From: Microvirga splendida
GTDB lineage: Bacteria > Pseudomonadota > Alphaproteobacteria > Rhizobiales > Beijerinckiaceae
Reading direction: 5' to 3'
DNA: 64,000 nt
Assembly: GCF_016427565.1 (NCBI RefSeq)
Contig: NZ_JAELXT010000010.1
Span: 1 to 64,000, forward strand
Below are positions 1-12,082 of this stretch, piece after piece. Numbering within the stretch: position 1 is the stretch's first letter; every line of letters starts with the position of its first letter. Below the pieces are notes generated by a model. That model did not search any database and was not told the origin of the DNA. It saw nothing but the letters and a program-made list of their open reading frames with translations. Position numbers and translations under genes: made by a program.

Positions 1-451
1 AGGCCGAATACATTGATGCAGCTCTCACGTTTGTCACTCTGCCAACATCATCTTGCGACGCACGGCCGGACCATACATACTTGGCACCTAGAAAGGCCCC
101 CGTGAGATTGACCGCGAGAGCTTCGTTCCATCCCGCAAGCGATACGCCGGGCGTCGGCCCCATTTCGCCATTCGTGCCGGCATTGTTGAAGGCAATGTCG
201 AGGCCGCCAAAGTGGCGGAACGCTGTCTCGACCAACGCATGGGCCAAAGTCTCATCCCTGATATCGCCAGCGAGAGCGACGGCCCGGCCGCCCTCCGCCT
301 CGATCTCTGCAACCAGGGTATTGAGGGCGTCCACACGCCGTGCGGTGACGACGACATTGGCCCCTTCGCGTGCGAAAAGCCGCGCCGTCGCGTAGCCAAT
401 GCCTGAGCTGGCGCCAGTCACAATGGCAGTTTTGTTCCTAAGTGATGTCAT
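1..451 (-). CDS. SDR-family oxidoreductase, C-terminal part outside the window
   Basis: The reverse strand is open from an ATG at 451 to the left edge (150 codons seen). It opens with the Rossmann glycine motif TGASSGIG (residues 13-20), followed by an NADP-type ARR and the NNAG motif near residue 92. These mark a short-chain dehydrogenase/reductase using NAD(P)H. The substrate cannot be told because the catalytic Tyr-x-x-x-Lys lies beyond the edge. After GAKY (about residue 123) the sequence departs from what is usual in the family, which could be divergence or a damaged gene. It is divergent from the FAD oxidoreductase gene, with a 198-base gap between them. The family call is firm; the integrity of the gene is not. 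Confidence 0.8.
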   Translation of the reverse strand, partial: MTSLRNKTAIVTGASSGIGYATARLFAREGANVVVTARRVDALNTLVAEIEAEGGRAVALAGDIRDETLAHALVETAFRHFGGLDIAFNNAGTNGEMGPTPGVSLAGWNEALAVNLTGAFLGAKYVWSGRASQDDVGRVTNVRAASMYSA

Positions 452-649
452 AGCTGAGATCTTTCCTCGTTGAGCTTGTAGCTCCGTGTTGGGATCTCAA
501 ATTACTTGCTGGCTTCCGACCCGCTTTCTGCGCCCGATTCCTGTGTTGAGGGATGGGTATCGCGTCCTCAACCTGACTTTGGCCCCGGGAAGAAAAGACG
601 GTAGGCTCTGCTTTCATCCGAGCAGTTGCGGGATATCCCGAGGGAGCCG

Positions 650-1870
650 ATGAACACGTCTCATATCCCCGAAACCCTTCACACCCGCTGCTGCATCGTT
701 GGCGGCGGACCAGCCGGGATGATGCTGGGGCTTCTGCTGGCCCGGCAGGGCATCGAGGTGCTGGTTCTCGAAAAGCACGCGGATTTCCTGCGCGACTTTC
801 GCGGCGATACCATCCATCCCTCAACGCTCGAGGTCATGGGTGAACTCGGGCTGCTCGACGAGTTCCTGGACCGGCCGCATCAGCAGACGCAGACGGTGAG
901 CCTCGTGGTCGGCGGCGAGACCCTGAAGCTCGGTGACTTCTCCCATCTGCCGACGCGCTGCAAGTTCATCGCCTTCATGCCGCAATGGGAATTCCTCGAC
1001 TTCCTGGCGGATCACGCCCGCGCCTATCCGCATTTCCGCTTGAGGATGCTGGCCGAAGCGACGGACCTTGTGGAGGAGCAGGGCAGGGTGGTCGGCGTGC
1101 GGGTCTCGACGTCCGATGGGCCTCTCGAGGTGAGGGCCGATCTCGTGGTTGCGGCCGACGGCCGGCGCTCCGTCCTGCGCGCGAAGGCCGGCCTTGAGGT
1201 GATGGATGTGGGCGCGCCCATGGACGTGCTCTGGATGCGCGTGTCGAAGCACCCTGGCGATCCGAGCCAGCTGCTCGGGCGCATCGAGGCCGGGCAGATG
1301 CTGGTGATGATCGACCGGGGCGACTACTGGCAATGCGCCTATCTCATCCCGAAGGGTTCGCTGGAGCGGCTCAGGCAGGAAGGTCTGCCGGCCTTCCGGG
1401 CGAATCTCGTGAAGGTGGCGTCCTTCCTGGCGGACCGTGTCGAAGAGCTGCGATCCTGGGACGACATCAAGCTTCTGACCGTCGCGATCGACCGGCTCAA
1501 GCAATGGTACGAGCCTGGGCTGCTGTGCATCGGCGATGCCGCTCACGCCATGTCGCCCGTCGGCGGCGTCGGGATCAACCTTGCGATCCAGGATGCGGTG
1601 GCGACCGCCAATATCCTCGGGCCGCTTCTCAAGCGCGGTCCCGTCGACGCCGAGCAGCTGGCTCTAGTGCAGAAGAGGCGCGAGTGGCCGACCAGGATGA
1701 CCCAGAGGCTCCAGGTGCTGCTTCAAAACCGGCTGATCACGCCTGTCCTCAACAGCGCAGGGCCGGTCTCACCGCCCCGGCTCGTCCGGTGGCTGGCGCG
1801 CTGGTCCCTGTTCCGGCGAATCCCCGCCCGTCTTGTCGGCATCGGCTTCCGGCCCGAGCACGTTCGCTGA
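650..1870 (+). CDS. FAD-dependent oxidoreductase (PHBH/UbiH-type aromatic hydroxylase family)
   Basis: A 406-residue flavoprotein. Residues 18-23 carry the dinucleotide-binding GGGPAG, a VVAADGRRS segment sits mid-protein, and GDAAHAMSP at 295-303 is the second FAD-binding (GD) motif of class A flavin monooxygenases. The pattern fits an NAD(P)H- and O2-using hydroxylase of an aromatic or quinone-like substrate, but the substrate is not predictable. The ATG at 650 is preferred over an upstream in-frame TTG at 626 because AGGGAG lies just before it. The last 102 bases are also the 3' coding end of the antiporter gene on the other strand, an unusually long convergent overlap. Confidence 0.85.
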   Translation: MNTSHIPETLHTRCCIVGGGPAGMMLGLLLARQGIEVLVLEKHADFLRDFRGDTIHPSTLEVMGELGLLDEFLDRPHQQTQTVSLVVGGETLKLGDFSHLPTRCKFIAFMPQWEFLDFLADHARAYPHFRLRMLAEATDLVEEQGRVVGVRVSTSDGPLEVRADLVVAADGRRSVLRAKAGLEVMDVGAPMDVLWMRVSKHPGDPSQLLGRIEAGQMLVMIDRGDYWQCAYLIPKGSLERLRQEGLPAFRANLVKVASFLADRVEELRSWDDIKLLTVAIDRLKQWYEPGLLCIGDAAHAMSPVGGVGINLAIQDAVATANILGPLLKRGPVDAEQLALVQKRREWPTRMTQRLQVLLQNRLITPVLNSAGPVSPPRLVRWLARWSLFRRIPARLVGIGFRPEHVR

Positions 1871-3619
1871 AGCCTCCGCTTCCTCATCGTCCAGGATGTC
1901 GTCCGCTTCGTCGACGGAGGACAGCACAGGCTCCCGTCGTGCGTTCGGCACGGCGGCGAACATGGCGCGGGCGATTTCCTGCTCGCCCATGACGATCCTG
2001 GTCGCGCCGCGTTTCATCACGTGCTCTTCCTCGGCGCGGGAGTGGGCGCGCACGATGATCGGCAGTTCCGGATTGATCCTGCGGGCCTGCTCGACCACCT
2101 GGCCACTCTCGAAGGCGTCGGGGATCGCGACCAGGAGACAGCGGGCCTGCGGGATGTTGGCGGCTGCGGCCACGTCCGGATCGGCGGCATTGCCGACGAT
2201 GACTTCACGGCCGTCCCTCTGCAGCTCGGACACCTGCTCCCTGTTGGTTTCGATGACGAGGAGGGGGGCGCCGATCAATGCCATCTTGCGGCTGATGTAC
2301 TTGCCGACCCGCCCATGCCCCACGAGCACCACATGATCGGCGAGCGATGTGACCGGCAGCGGCTCCCGGGCAGCTTCGGCGGCCACTCTTTCGGCCTCCT
2401 CGACCGCGGCAGCCACCGCCTTCGCCTCGGCCCGTGCCGTCTCCCGTTTCGCGAACCACCGGTCCAGCAGGGTGAACAGGAAAGGGTTCATCAGGATCGA
2501 CAGGATGGCGCCGGCGAGGATCAGATCGCGGCCTTCCTCGGGCAGGATCTGAAGAGCGACTCCCAAGCCTGCGAGAATGAACGAAAATTCGCCGATCTGA
2601 GCAAGGCTTGCGGCAATGGTGAAAGCGGTCGAGTTGGGATGCCCGAAGAGCCGGACGATGGCGAAGGCCGCGAGCGACTTGCCCACGACGATGATCAGGA
2701 AGGTCGCCAGAACCGGTCCGAACTCGTTGATCAGGATTATCGGGTCGAACAGCATGCCGACCGAGACGAAGAACAGGACCGCGAAGGCGTCCCGCAGGGG
2801 CAGGGTCTCGGACGCGGCCTGGTGGCTGAGTTCCGACTCGCTCAGGACCATGCCGGCAAAGAAGGCCCCGAGGGCGAAGGATGCGCCGAACAGCTCCGCG
2901 GCCCCGAAGGCCGCGCCGAGCGCGATGGCAAGCACCGCGAGGCGGAAGAGCTCGCGCGAGCCGGTATGGGCCACATAATGCAGGATCCAGGGGATAACCC
3001 GTCGGCCGACGATGAGCATGATGGCCACGAACGCGACGACCTTGCCGAGAGTCAGGCCGAGGGAGATCACGATGGATTCGAGATCGGTCGAGGAGGTGGC
3101 GTTCGCGAAGGCCGGCAGCAGCACCAGCGTCAGCACCATCGCCAGGTCTTCCACGATGAGCCAGCCCACGGCGATATGGCCGCGCTCGGTCTCGACAAGA
3201 CGGCGCTCCTGGAGGGCCCGCAGCAGCACGACCGTACTGGCGACCGAGAGGGCCAGACCGAACACGATGCCGCCGCCGATGCTCCAGCCCTGAAGCCAGG
3301 CGAGCCCCATGCCGAGAAGCGTGGCGCTGGCGATCTGCACGACGGCGCCGGGAATGGCGATGGCCCGGACGGACAGGAGGTCCTTGAGTGAGAAGTGAAG
3401 CCCGACGCCGAACATCAGCAGGATGACGCCAATTTCGGCGAGCTGGTTGGCAAGCCCTTGGTCCGCCACGTAGCCGGGCGTGAAGGGCCCGACCATGACG
3501 CCGGCGAGCAAATAGCCGATCAGAGGCGAGAGACGGAAGCGGTGCGCGAGGGCGCCGAGAGCGAATGCCAGGACCAGGCCGATGACGATGGTTGAAATCA
3601 GCGGCGCGTGATGCGGCAT
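1769..3619 (-). CDS. ybaL: Monovalent cation:proton antiporter with RCK domain (YbaL/KefB-like)
   Basis: A 616-residue CPA2-family antiporter. The N-terminal ~385 residues form a multi-pass membrane domain rich in family signatures (LSPLIGYLLAG, GVILLMFGVGLHFSL, GASFALGAFFAGMVLSESEL). After a charged coiled-coil linker, residues about 420-560 are an RCK/TrkA-N nucleotide-binding domain starting at VVLVGHGRVGKY. The family exchanges K+ (or Na+) for H+ across the inner membrane, gated by a nucleotide bound to the RCK domain. The start at 3619 is chosen over 3688 because AAGGAGAGG lies immediately upstream. The acidic C-terminal tail is encoded by the 102 bases shared antisense with the oxidoreductase gene. 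Confidence 0.9.
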   Translation of the reverse strand: MPHHAPLISTIVIGLVLAFALGALAHRFRLSPLIGYLLAGVMVGPFTPGYVADQGLANQLAEIGVILLMFGVGLHFSLKDLLSVRAIAIPGAVVQIASATLLGMGLAWLQGWSIGGGIVFGLALSVASTVVLLRALQERRLVETERGHIAVGWLIVEDLAMVLTLVLLPAFANATSSTDLESIVISLGLTLGKVVAFVAIMLIVGRRVIPWILHYVAHTGSRELFRLAVLAIALGAAFGAAELFGASFALGAFFAGMVLSESELSHQAASETLPLRDAFAVLFFVSVGMLFDPIILINEFGPVLATFLIIVVGKSLAAFAIVRLFGHPNSTAFTIAASLAQIGEFSFILAGLGVALQILPEEGRDLILAGAILSILMNPFLFTLLDRWFAKRETARAEAKAVAAAVEEAERVAAEAAREPLPVTSLADHVVLVGHGRVGKYISRKMALIGAPLLVIETNREQVSELQRDGREVIVGNAADPDVAAAANIPQARCLLVAIPDAFESGQVVEQARRINPELPIIVRAHSRAEEEHVMKRGATRIVMGEQEIARAMFAAVPNARREPVLSSVDEADDILDDEEAEASANVLGPEADADKTGGDSPEQGPARQPPDEPGR

Positions 3620-3787
3620 TTCCTCTCCTTCGAAGGGCTGAGTGTCGGGTGATGTCTCCGATATGGTCGACCTGGGCTGTTCGGGCAACCCTGAACGGTC
3701 TCGACGTTTGCCCTTCGACCTCTTATCTATAGATCAGTGAACTCGTTCTGCCCGGGCCTTGAACCCGGCTGTCAGGAGAGAAGGATT

Positions 3788-4168
3788 ATGGCTCTACCCG
3801 GCTTCAAGGTCGTGACCTTGACCGACGCGGCGGCGAACCGCGTCAAGGACATCATCGGCAAGGCGGACCGCCCCATCGTGGGGGTGCGCGTCGGCGTGAA
3901 GAATGGCGGTTGCGCCGGCATGTCCTACACGATGGAATACGCGGAGAGCGTCAACCCGCTCGACGAGGTGGTCGAGGACAAGGGCGTGACCGTGCTCATC
4001 GACCCCAAGGCGGTGCTGTTCCTGCTCGGCACGGAGATGGACTTCCAGACGAGCAAGATGTCGTCGCAGTTCGTCTTCAACAATCCGAACCAGACCTCGG
4101 CCTGCGGCTGCGGTGAGTCCGTGGCCATCACTCCAGCCACTCCGCCGGCCCTTCAATCGGCAGGCTAG
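3788..4168 (+). CDS. A-type Fe-S cluster carrier (HesB/IscA/SufA family)
   Basis: A 126-residue A-type carrier that would receive a Fe-S cluster from the SUF scaffold and pass it to apo-enzymes in the cytoplasm. The three ligand cysteines of the family are present: Cys42 in NGGCAG, and Cys106 and Cys108 in SACGCG. The ATG at 3788 follows AGGAGAGAAGG; an in-frame GTG further upstream would add residues without homology. No other suf/isc gene lies in the window, so the choice between SufA, IscA and ErpA is open. Only three bases separate it from the TfoX-like gene, so the two are probably co-transcribed. Confidence 0.9.
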   Translation: MALPGFKVVTLTDAAANRVKDIIGKADRPIVGVRVGVKNGGCAGMSYTMEYAESVNPLDEVVEDKGVTVLIDPKAVLFLLGTEMDFQTSKMSSQFVFNNPNQTSACGCGESVAITPATPPALQSAG

Positions 4169-4171
4169 TCC

Positions 4172-4559
4172 ATGGATGCCGAGACCATCCGCGACGTCTT
4201 TCGTGGCTTTGGCCTCTTGCAGATCCGCCGGATGTTCGGCGGGCAGGGCATCTATCGGGACGGGCTGATGTTCGCCCTGGAGGCCGGTGGCGAGCTGTAC
4301 CTCAAGGTTGATGAGGAAAGCGTCGGGACGTTCCAGGAACTCGGCTCCCGCCCATTCACCGTCGAGATGAGGAACGGCCGCGCGACCCTTACGAGCTACT
4401 GGCTCATGCCGGAATCGGCCCTGGACGATCCTGACGAGGCGCGGGACTTTGCCGCCCTGGCACTAGGCGCAGCCCGGCGTGCCAAAGCCCGCAAGGGCAC
4501 CAAGGCGGCTTCCACCAAGAAAGCTCCGAAGAAGGCCCGGAAGGCTGCTTCCGAGCCCG

Positions 4560-4567
<8 letters not shown>
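4172..4567 (+). CDS. TfoX/Sxy N-terminal-domain protein with histone H1-like tail
   Basis: A 131-residue protein. Residues 1-100 match the TfoX N-terminal fold (RRMFGGQGIYRDGLMFAL, then YLKVD, then SYWLMPES). Stand-alone TfoX-N proteins are common in alphaproteobacteria and have no settled function; the competence role of TfoX in Haemophilus should not be transferred. The last ~30 residues are an Ala/Lys-rich tail (KARKGTKAASTKKAPKKARK) resembling histone H1 and AlgP-type tails, which suggests nucleic acid binding. Its 3' end overlaps the convergent helicase gene by eight bases. Confidence 0.85.
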
Positions 4568-6068
<1,501 letters not shown>

Positions 6069-6253
6069 GAATTCTCATTACCGTTGGGGCTGGGCGCGCT
6101 CTTCAGTGCCGGCCGCGCTCTACGGCAACAAACAGGCGCGAAACTGGTTTCACCTGAGGCTCTTGCTCAAGTTAAGACGTGGCGGGACCATAAGAGAAGC
6201 TATGCGCTTGTCAATCCAGCCAAACTTGCCGAGGGACAACTGAGGAACATTTG

Positions 6254-6952
6254 ATGGCCGAAACACTCGTTTTGATTCCCGGGCTGGCCTGCACCTCCCG
6301 CCTCTTCGAGCCGCAGGTGGCCGCCCTGGCAGGCGAGCGCACGATCCTGATCGCGGACCACACCCGCGATGATTCGATCCCGGCCATCGCGGCCCGCCTC
6401 TTGCGGGAAGCTCCCGAGCGTTTCGCGGTCGCCGGACTCTCCATGGGTGGGTACATCGCCCTGGAGGTGATGCGGCAGGCGCCGGAACGGGTGGCGCGGC
6501 TCGCCCTGCTCGACACGAGCGCCCGTCCGGATACGGTGGAGGCGAGCCAGGACCGCGAGCGGCTCATTGCCCTGGCGCAGGCCGGGCGCTTCACGGACAT
6601 TCATTCCAAGCTCTGGCCGCGCCTCGTGCATCCGGCCCATCGAGAGGACCGCGCGCTTCAGGATATCGTGCTCGGCATGATGCGCGAGACGGGCGCCGAG
6701 GCCTATGCCCGCCAGCAGCGGGCGATCATGGCCCGGGCCGATTCACGCCCGAACCTTCCAGGCATCGAGGTGCCGACGCTGGTGCTCGTCGGTGAGGGGG
6801 ACGCCATCACGCCGCCGGAGGTCGCCCGGGAAATGGCCGAGATGATCGAGTGGGCGTCCCTGGTGGTCGTGCCCGAGTCGGGGCATCTCTCGACCCTAGA
6901 GCAGCCCGAGCGCGTCACGCAGGCTCTCAGATTGTGGCTGAACAAGGATTAA
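6254..6952 (+). CDS. Alpha/beta-fold hydrolase
   Basis: A 232-residue soluble hydrolase with a complete probable triad: Ser63 in the nucleophile elbow GLSMGG, Asp183 in VGEGDAITPP and His211 in PESGHLS. There is no signal peptide, so it should be cytoplasmic. The family covers esterases, haloperoxidase-like enzymes and 3-oxoadipate enol-lactonase-like enzymes; nothing here or nearby fixes the substrate. The ATG at 6254 is preceded by GAGGAAC; a TTG directly before it is a less likely start. Confidence 0.85.
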   Translation: MAETLVLIPGLACTSRLFEPQVAALAGERTILIADHTRDDSIPAIAARLLREAPERFAVAGLSMGGYIALEVMRQAPERVARLALLDTSARPDTVEASQDRERLIALAQAGRFTDIHSKLWPRLVHPAHREDRALQDIVLGMMRETGAEAYARQQRAIMARADSRPNLPGIEVPTLVLVGEGDAITPPEVAREMAEMIEWASLVVVPESGHLSTLEQPERVTQALRLWLNKD

Positions 6953-7262
6953 CCACGATTCAGCCTCTCGCTTGCGGAGCTCTTCGCGATCATGGTCAAT
7001 GATTGGTTACCGCCCATCCATGCGGTGGCCGGCGACGTTCGATAGTCAGACAAGTAATTGAATATGCTAATATTTCTCTGGTCGCTCAGTGAAGGCTATG
7101 AGGTGTTCGGATCTGCCCCGATGGGTTGCGGGACCCGGGTCGGCGGCCAGGAAGAGGGCACGGTCACTGTTGAGATTTGGACTGTGGCAGGAAAGTGACA
7201 GACGGAACGTCACGTCTAGGCTAGAAGCTGAGCCACATCCTTCCAACAGATGGACCCGAAAC
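6953..7262. other. Gene-free stretch, porin promoter and 5' untranslated region
   Basis: I find no convincing gene in these 310 bases. The segment around 7050-7078 is strikingly AT-rich for this genome and is the best place for the porin promoter, though I cannot pick exact -35/-10 boxes. An open frame entering the porin from upstream (from 7089) lacks a signal peptide and is not used. Confidence 0.5.
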
Positions 7263-7904
7263 ATGAAAAAGATCCTCCTCTCTTCGGTCGCTCTGCTCGG
7301 CCTCGCCACCGGCGCTGTCGCTGCTGACCTTCCCTCCCGCCGCGCCGCTCCGGCTCCGGTGATCGTGGCTGCTCCGATCTTCACCTGGACCGGCTTCTAC
7401 GTCGGTGTGAACGCCGGCTACGGCTGGTCGAACGACGACTTCGACGCCATTGATCTGGCGGACGAGGATGACGACGGCGGCTTCGTCGGCGGCGCCCAGG
7501 TCGGCTACAACTACCAGATCGGCTCGTTCGTGGTCGGTCTCGAAGGCGACATCCAGTACGCCGACTTCGGCGGCTCGTTCACCTTCGCTGACGGCCCCGA
7601 TGCCGACACGGACCTTGACGTGTTCGACCGCGGCGACTGGTTCGGCACGGTGCGTGCTCGCGCCGGTGTGGCCTTCGACCGTGCTCTGATCTACGCCACC
7701 GGCGGCTTCGCGTTCGCGGATGACGCCAACGGCTGGACCGTGGGTGGTGGTGTGGAGTACGCCTTCACCAACAACCTGTCGGCGAAGATCGAAGGTCTGT
7801 ACGTCAACCTCGACCACGACGATAACGACTTCCCGGGCTTCGACGGCGAGACCGACTTCGGCGTCATCCGCGCCGGTCTGAACTTCCGCTTCGGCAGCTA
7901 CTAA
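7263..7904 (+). CDS. Outer membrane beta-barrel protein (Omp25/Omp31-like)
   Basis: A 213-residue porin-like protein. Residues 1-20 are a signal peptide (MKKILLSSVALLGLATGAVAA, cleaved before DLP). They are followed by a short proline-rich linker, then WTGFYVGVNAGYGWS, the hallmark first strand of the Rhizobiales Omp25/31 family. Alternating amphipathic strands lead to a C-terminal GLNFRFGSY ending in an aromatic residue, as BamA substrates do. The loops are very acidic (DLADEDDDGG). It would sit in the outer membrane with a structural or adhesion role. Codon use is strongly C-ending, which suggests high expression, and a strong terminator follows. Confidence 0.9.
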   Translation: MKKILLSSVALLGLATGAVAADLPSRRAAPAPVIVAAPIFTWTGFYVGVNAGYGWSNDDFDAIDLADEDDDGGFVGGAQVGYNYQIGSFVVGLEGDIQYADFGGSFTFADGPDADTDLDVFDRGDWFGTVRARAGVAFDRALIYATGGFAFADDANGWTVGGGVEYAFTNNLSAKIEGLYVNLDHDDNDFPGFDGETDFGVIRAGLNFRFGSY

Positions 7905-7930
7905 GATCCGTCGCCTCCGCGACAGACGAA

Positions 7931-7957
7931 AAGGCCCGGGTCACCCCGGGCCTTTTT
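7931..7957 (+). terminator. Intrinsic terminator of the porin gene
   Basis: A perfect 10-bp stem AAGGCCCGGG/CCCGGGCCTT with a 4-base loop, followed by five T. It lies 27 bases after the porin stop codon. Confidence 0.92.
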
Positions 7958-7977
7958 GCTTTTCCGGCTGATGAAAC

Positions 7978-8004
7978 GGCCGCCCATCAGCATGGGCGGC
8001 CTTT
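7978..8004 (-). terminator. Hairpin after the DUF1236 gene, probable terminator
   Basis: A 10-bp inverted repeat GGCCGCCCAT/ATGGGCGGCC with a 4-base loop, flanked by short T runs in both directions. It lies 13 bases beyond the stop of the reverse-strand gene. The T tract is weak. Confidence 0.6.
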
Positions 8005-8016
8005 CGTACTCTTACG

Positions 8017-8367
8017 TTACTCGACGATGGTCACGACCTTGCGGGTCTTCGGGTCCACCAGCACCACGTTGTCGTTGTAGACGAAGTAGCGGTGGCCCTT
8101 CACGGACGGAACTTCCGAGACGATGGTCTCGGGAACAGTCCGCAGCTCCACGGTATCCGGCACCATCGCGCCGACCGTCACCTTTTCCTTGATCGTGGCC
8201 GGTGCGCTCGAGCCGAGCTGCTGGCGGATGATGGTGCGCTTCTCGGGAGCGATGGTGACGGAGCCCGTCGTCTCGGTGGTGGTCGTGGTCACCGAGGTCT
8301 GAGCGCCGGCCGGGACGGCAGCCAGCAGGCCGATGGCGGCCGCGGTCGCAATCACAAAGCTTTTCAT
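8017..8367 (-). CDS. DUF1236 secreted protein
   Basis: A 116-residue exported protein. A signal peptide (residues 1-22, ending PAGAQ) precedes a Thr-rich stretch. The C-terminal half follows the DUF1236 pattern: VGAMVPDTVELRTVPETI, then YFVYNDNVVLVDPKTRKVVTIVE. The function of DUF1236 is unknown; members are common in Rhizobiales, are periplasmic or surface-associated, and are often stress-induced. The GGAGATTGAACC upstream gives a plausible ribosome site. It is a distant paralogue of the protein at 48312-48722. Confidence 0.85.
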   Translation of the reverse strand: MKSFVIATAAAIGLLAAVPAGAQTSVTTTTTETTGSVTIAPEKRTIIRQQLGSSAPATIKEKVTVGAMVPDTVELRTVPETIVSEVPSVKGHRYFVYNDNVVLVDPKTRKVVTIVE

Positions 8368-8523
8368 GGTTCAATCTCCTCTGAAGTTTTTGGGCTTGCG
8401 GCTCCATTGCGGGAACGGATCCTCCGCTCGCCTCGGGTCGAATAATTCGGGCCGGGGCGAACCGTTCCCCTCTATCAGGTGCTTTTTGTCTCCCTGCCAG
8501 GCTTAAGTTCCTGAGAAGCCAGA

Positions 8524-8554
8524 ACAAAAAAAGCCGGAGCCCGAAGGCTCCGGC
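8524..8554 (-). terminator. Intrinsic terminator of glnB-glnA
   Basis: Read on the reverse strand, a 9-bp stem GCCGGAGCC/GGCTCCGGC with a 4-base loop is followed by seven T. It lies about 45 bases after the glnA stop codon. Confidence 0.92.
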
Positions 8555-8596
8555 GAAGGAAGGCTGCGGATCCGCAGCCGGGAGGAAACGCGTCCG

Positions 8597-10006
<1,410 letters not shown>

Positions 10007-10075
10007 GGTCGTCTGGTCCTCTTCTGCCCTTGAGAATCATCCTTGGCCTTCCGGCCTTGGCTTGGAAAAGCGAGG

Positions 10076-10450
<375 letters not shown>

Positions 10451-10594
10451 TTAGCATCGGCAGGGAGGAGCCTTCCATGGCCTCATCGAGTCAAAACCGT
10501 CCATTCTGCTGCCTTGCTGAGCATCTTCTGCTCAAAGATTGTGCAGTTGCGAAAAAGCTCGCCAGTTCCTCGAAAACGGGTCCATTTTGCTCCC

Positions 10595-12082
10595 ATGACA
10601 GCCCCTGAACTCGTTCTGACCTCCTCCGAAATGAGGCAAGCCGACCGGGAGACCATCGAAAGCGGGATTCCGGGCATCGAACTCATGCGGCGCGCCGGGC
10701 GCGCGGTTGCCGACGGTGCCGAAAAATTAGCCTCTCCGGGCGGCAGGATCGTCGTGGCGGCAGGGCCGGGCCAGAACGGCGGGGACGGCTTCATCGCGGC
10801 CACCCTGCTGGCCGAGCGGGGCTACCGGGTCAGCCTGGGCCTTCTGGGCACTCCCGACCGGCTGACCGGCGATGCGGCCGAGGCCGCCAAGGACTGGAGA
10901 GGCGAGGTCGGACGGGTCGAAGACCTCTCCTTCAAGGAGGCGGACGTCATCGTCGACGCGCTCTTCGGCACCGGTCTCGCGCGCGATCTTGAGGGGGCCG
11001 CGCGCCTTGCCGTGGAGCACATGAACGCCTCGGGGCGGCCGATCCTTGCAGTGGATCTGCCCTCCGGGATCGACGGCGACACCGGCCAGCTGCGGGGGCT
11101 TGCGGTCAAGGCTGCTCGCACCGTGACCTTCGCGGCCCGCAAGCCTGGCCATCTGCTGATGCCGGGGCGGGCCTATAGCGGACCGGTCGAGGTGGCCGAT
11201 ATCGGGATCGGCCGCAGGACTCTGGAAGCCAAGGGCGTCACGCTGTTCGCCAACGATCCCGCATTGTGGAGCCACACGCTGCCGAGGCCGGGGCTCTCTT
11301 CCCACAAGTACGAGCGCGGCCACACGCTGGTGGCCTCCGGCGGCGCCACACGGACGGGCGCCGCGCGGCTGGCAGCGCGGGCGGCACTGCGGATCGGCTC
11401 CGGTCTCGTGACGGTGGCCTCGCCCCCAGAGGCGCTCGGGGTCAATGCGGCCCATCTCACGGCGATCATGCTGCGGGGCTGCGACGGGCCGGAGGGGCTC
11501 AATACGATCCTGCAGGACCCGCGCTTCAACGCCCTGGTTCTTGGCCCGGCGCTCGGCATCCATGCGGGAACGCGCGCCATGGTGGCGGTGGCGGTTCACG
11601 CCCGGCGCAGCCTCGTCCTCGATGCGGATGCCCTGACCTCCTTCGAGGGGCTCGCCTCGGAACTGCATGGAGCGTTCCGATATGCGCCGACGGTGCTCAC
11701 GCCGCACGATGGCGAGTTCACCCGGTTGTTCAAAGGACACCAGGATCTTCTTGATCCCGCGTCGAAAATCGAGCGCACCCGCCGCGCCGCCGCTTATACG
11801 GGCGCGGTGGTGCTGCTCAAGGGGCCCGATACGGTGATCGCCGCGCCGGACGGCCGCGCGGCGATCAACGAGAACGGCACGCCGTATCTGGCGACGGCCG
11901 GGTCGGGCGATACGCTTTGCGGCCTCATCGCCGGCTTGATGGCCCAGGGCGTGCCCGCCTTCGAGGCGGCCTGCGCCGGGGTGTGGATCCACGCGGAAGC
12001 GGGGGCGAGCTTCGGACCGGGGCTGATCGCCGAAGATCTGGCGGAGCTGGTGCCCGGGGTGCTGAGGGACCTGCTCAGGTGA
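10595..12082 (+). CDS. nnr: Bifunctional NAD(P)H-hydrate epimerase / ADP-dependent dehydratase
   Basis: A 495-residue two-domain repair enzyme. Residues about 1-210 are the YjeF-N epimerase (GPGQNGGDGFIAATLLAERG, then DALFGTGL and VDLPSGIDGDTG). Residues 225-495 are the YjeF-C/CARKD dehydratase (HKYERGHTLVASGG, then VLTPHDGEFTRLF, LLKGPDTVIA and ATAGSGDTLCGLIAGLMAQG). Together they restore NAD(P)H damaged by hydration. The frame is open far upstream through the antisense of glnB, but homology and the glnB position require the ATG at 10595. The last eight bases overlap the convergent cupredoxin-fold gene. Confidence 0.95.
   Translation: MTAPELVLTSSEMRQADRETIESGIPGIELMRRAGRAVADGAEKLASPGGRIVVAAGPGQNGGDGFIAATLLAERGYRVSLGLLGTPDRLTGDAAEAAKDWRGEVGRVEDLSFKEADVIVDALFGTGLARDLEGAARLAVEHMNASGRPILAVDLPSGIDGDTGQLRGLAVKAARTVTFAARKPGHLLMPGRAYSGPVEVADIGIGRRTLEAKGVTLFANDPALWSHTLPRPGLSSHKYERGHTLVASGGATRTGAARLAARAALRIGSGLVTVASPPEALGVNAAHLTAIMLRGCDGPEGLNTILQDPRFNALVLGPALGIHAGTRAMVAVAVHARRSLVLDADALTSFEGLASELHGAFRYAPTVLTPHDGEFTRLFKGHQDLLDPASKIERTRRAAAYTGAVVLLKGPDTVIAAPDGRAAINENGTPYLATAGSGDTLCGLIAGLMAQGVPAFEAACAGVWIHAEAGASFGPGLIAEDLAELVPGVLRDLLR

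Noticed and set aside
10549-10564. Sigma-54-like sequence upstream of glnB (TGGC and GC on the reverse strand)
   Set aside because: The GG and GC elements are 11 bases apart instead of 10, and the flanks do not match TGGCAC or TTGC.
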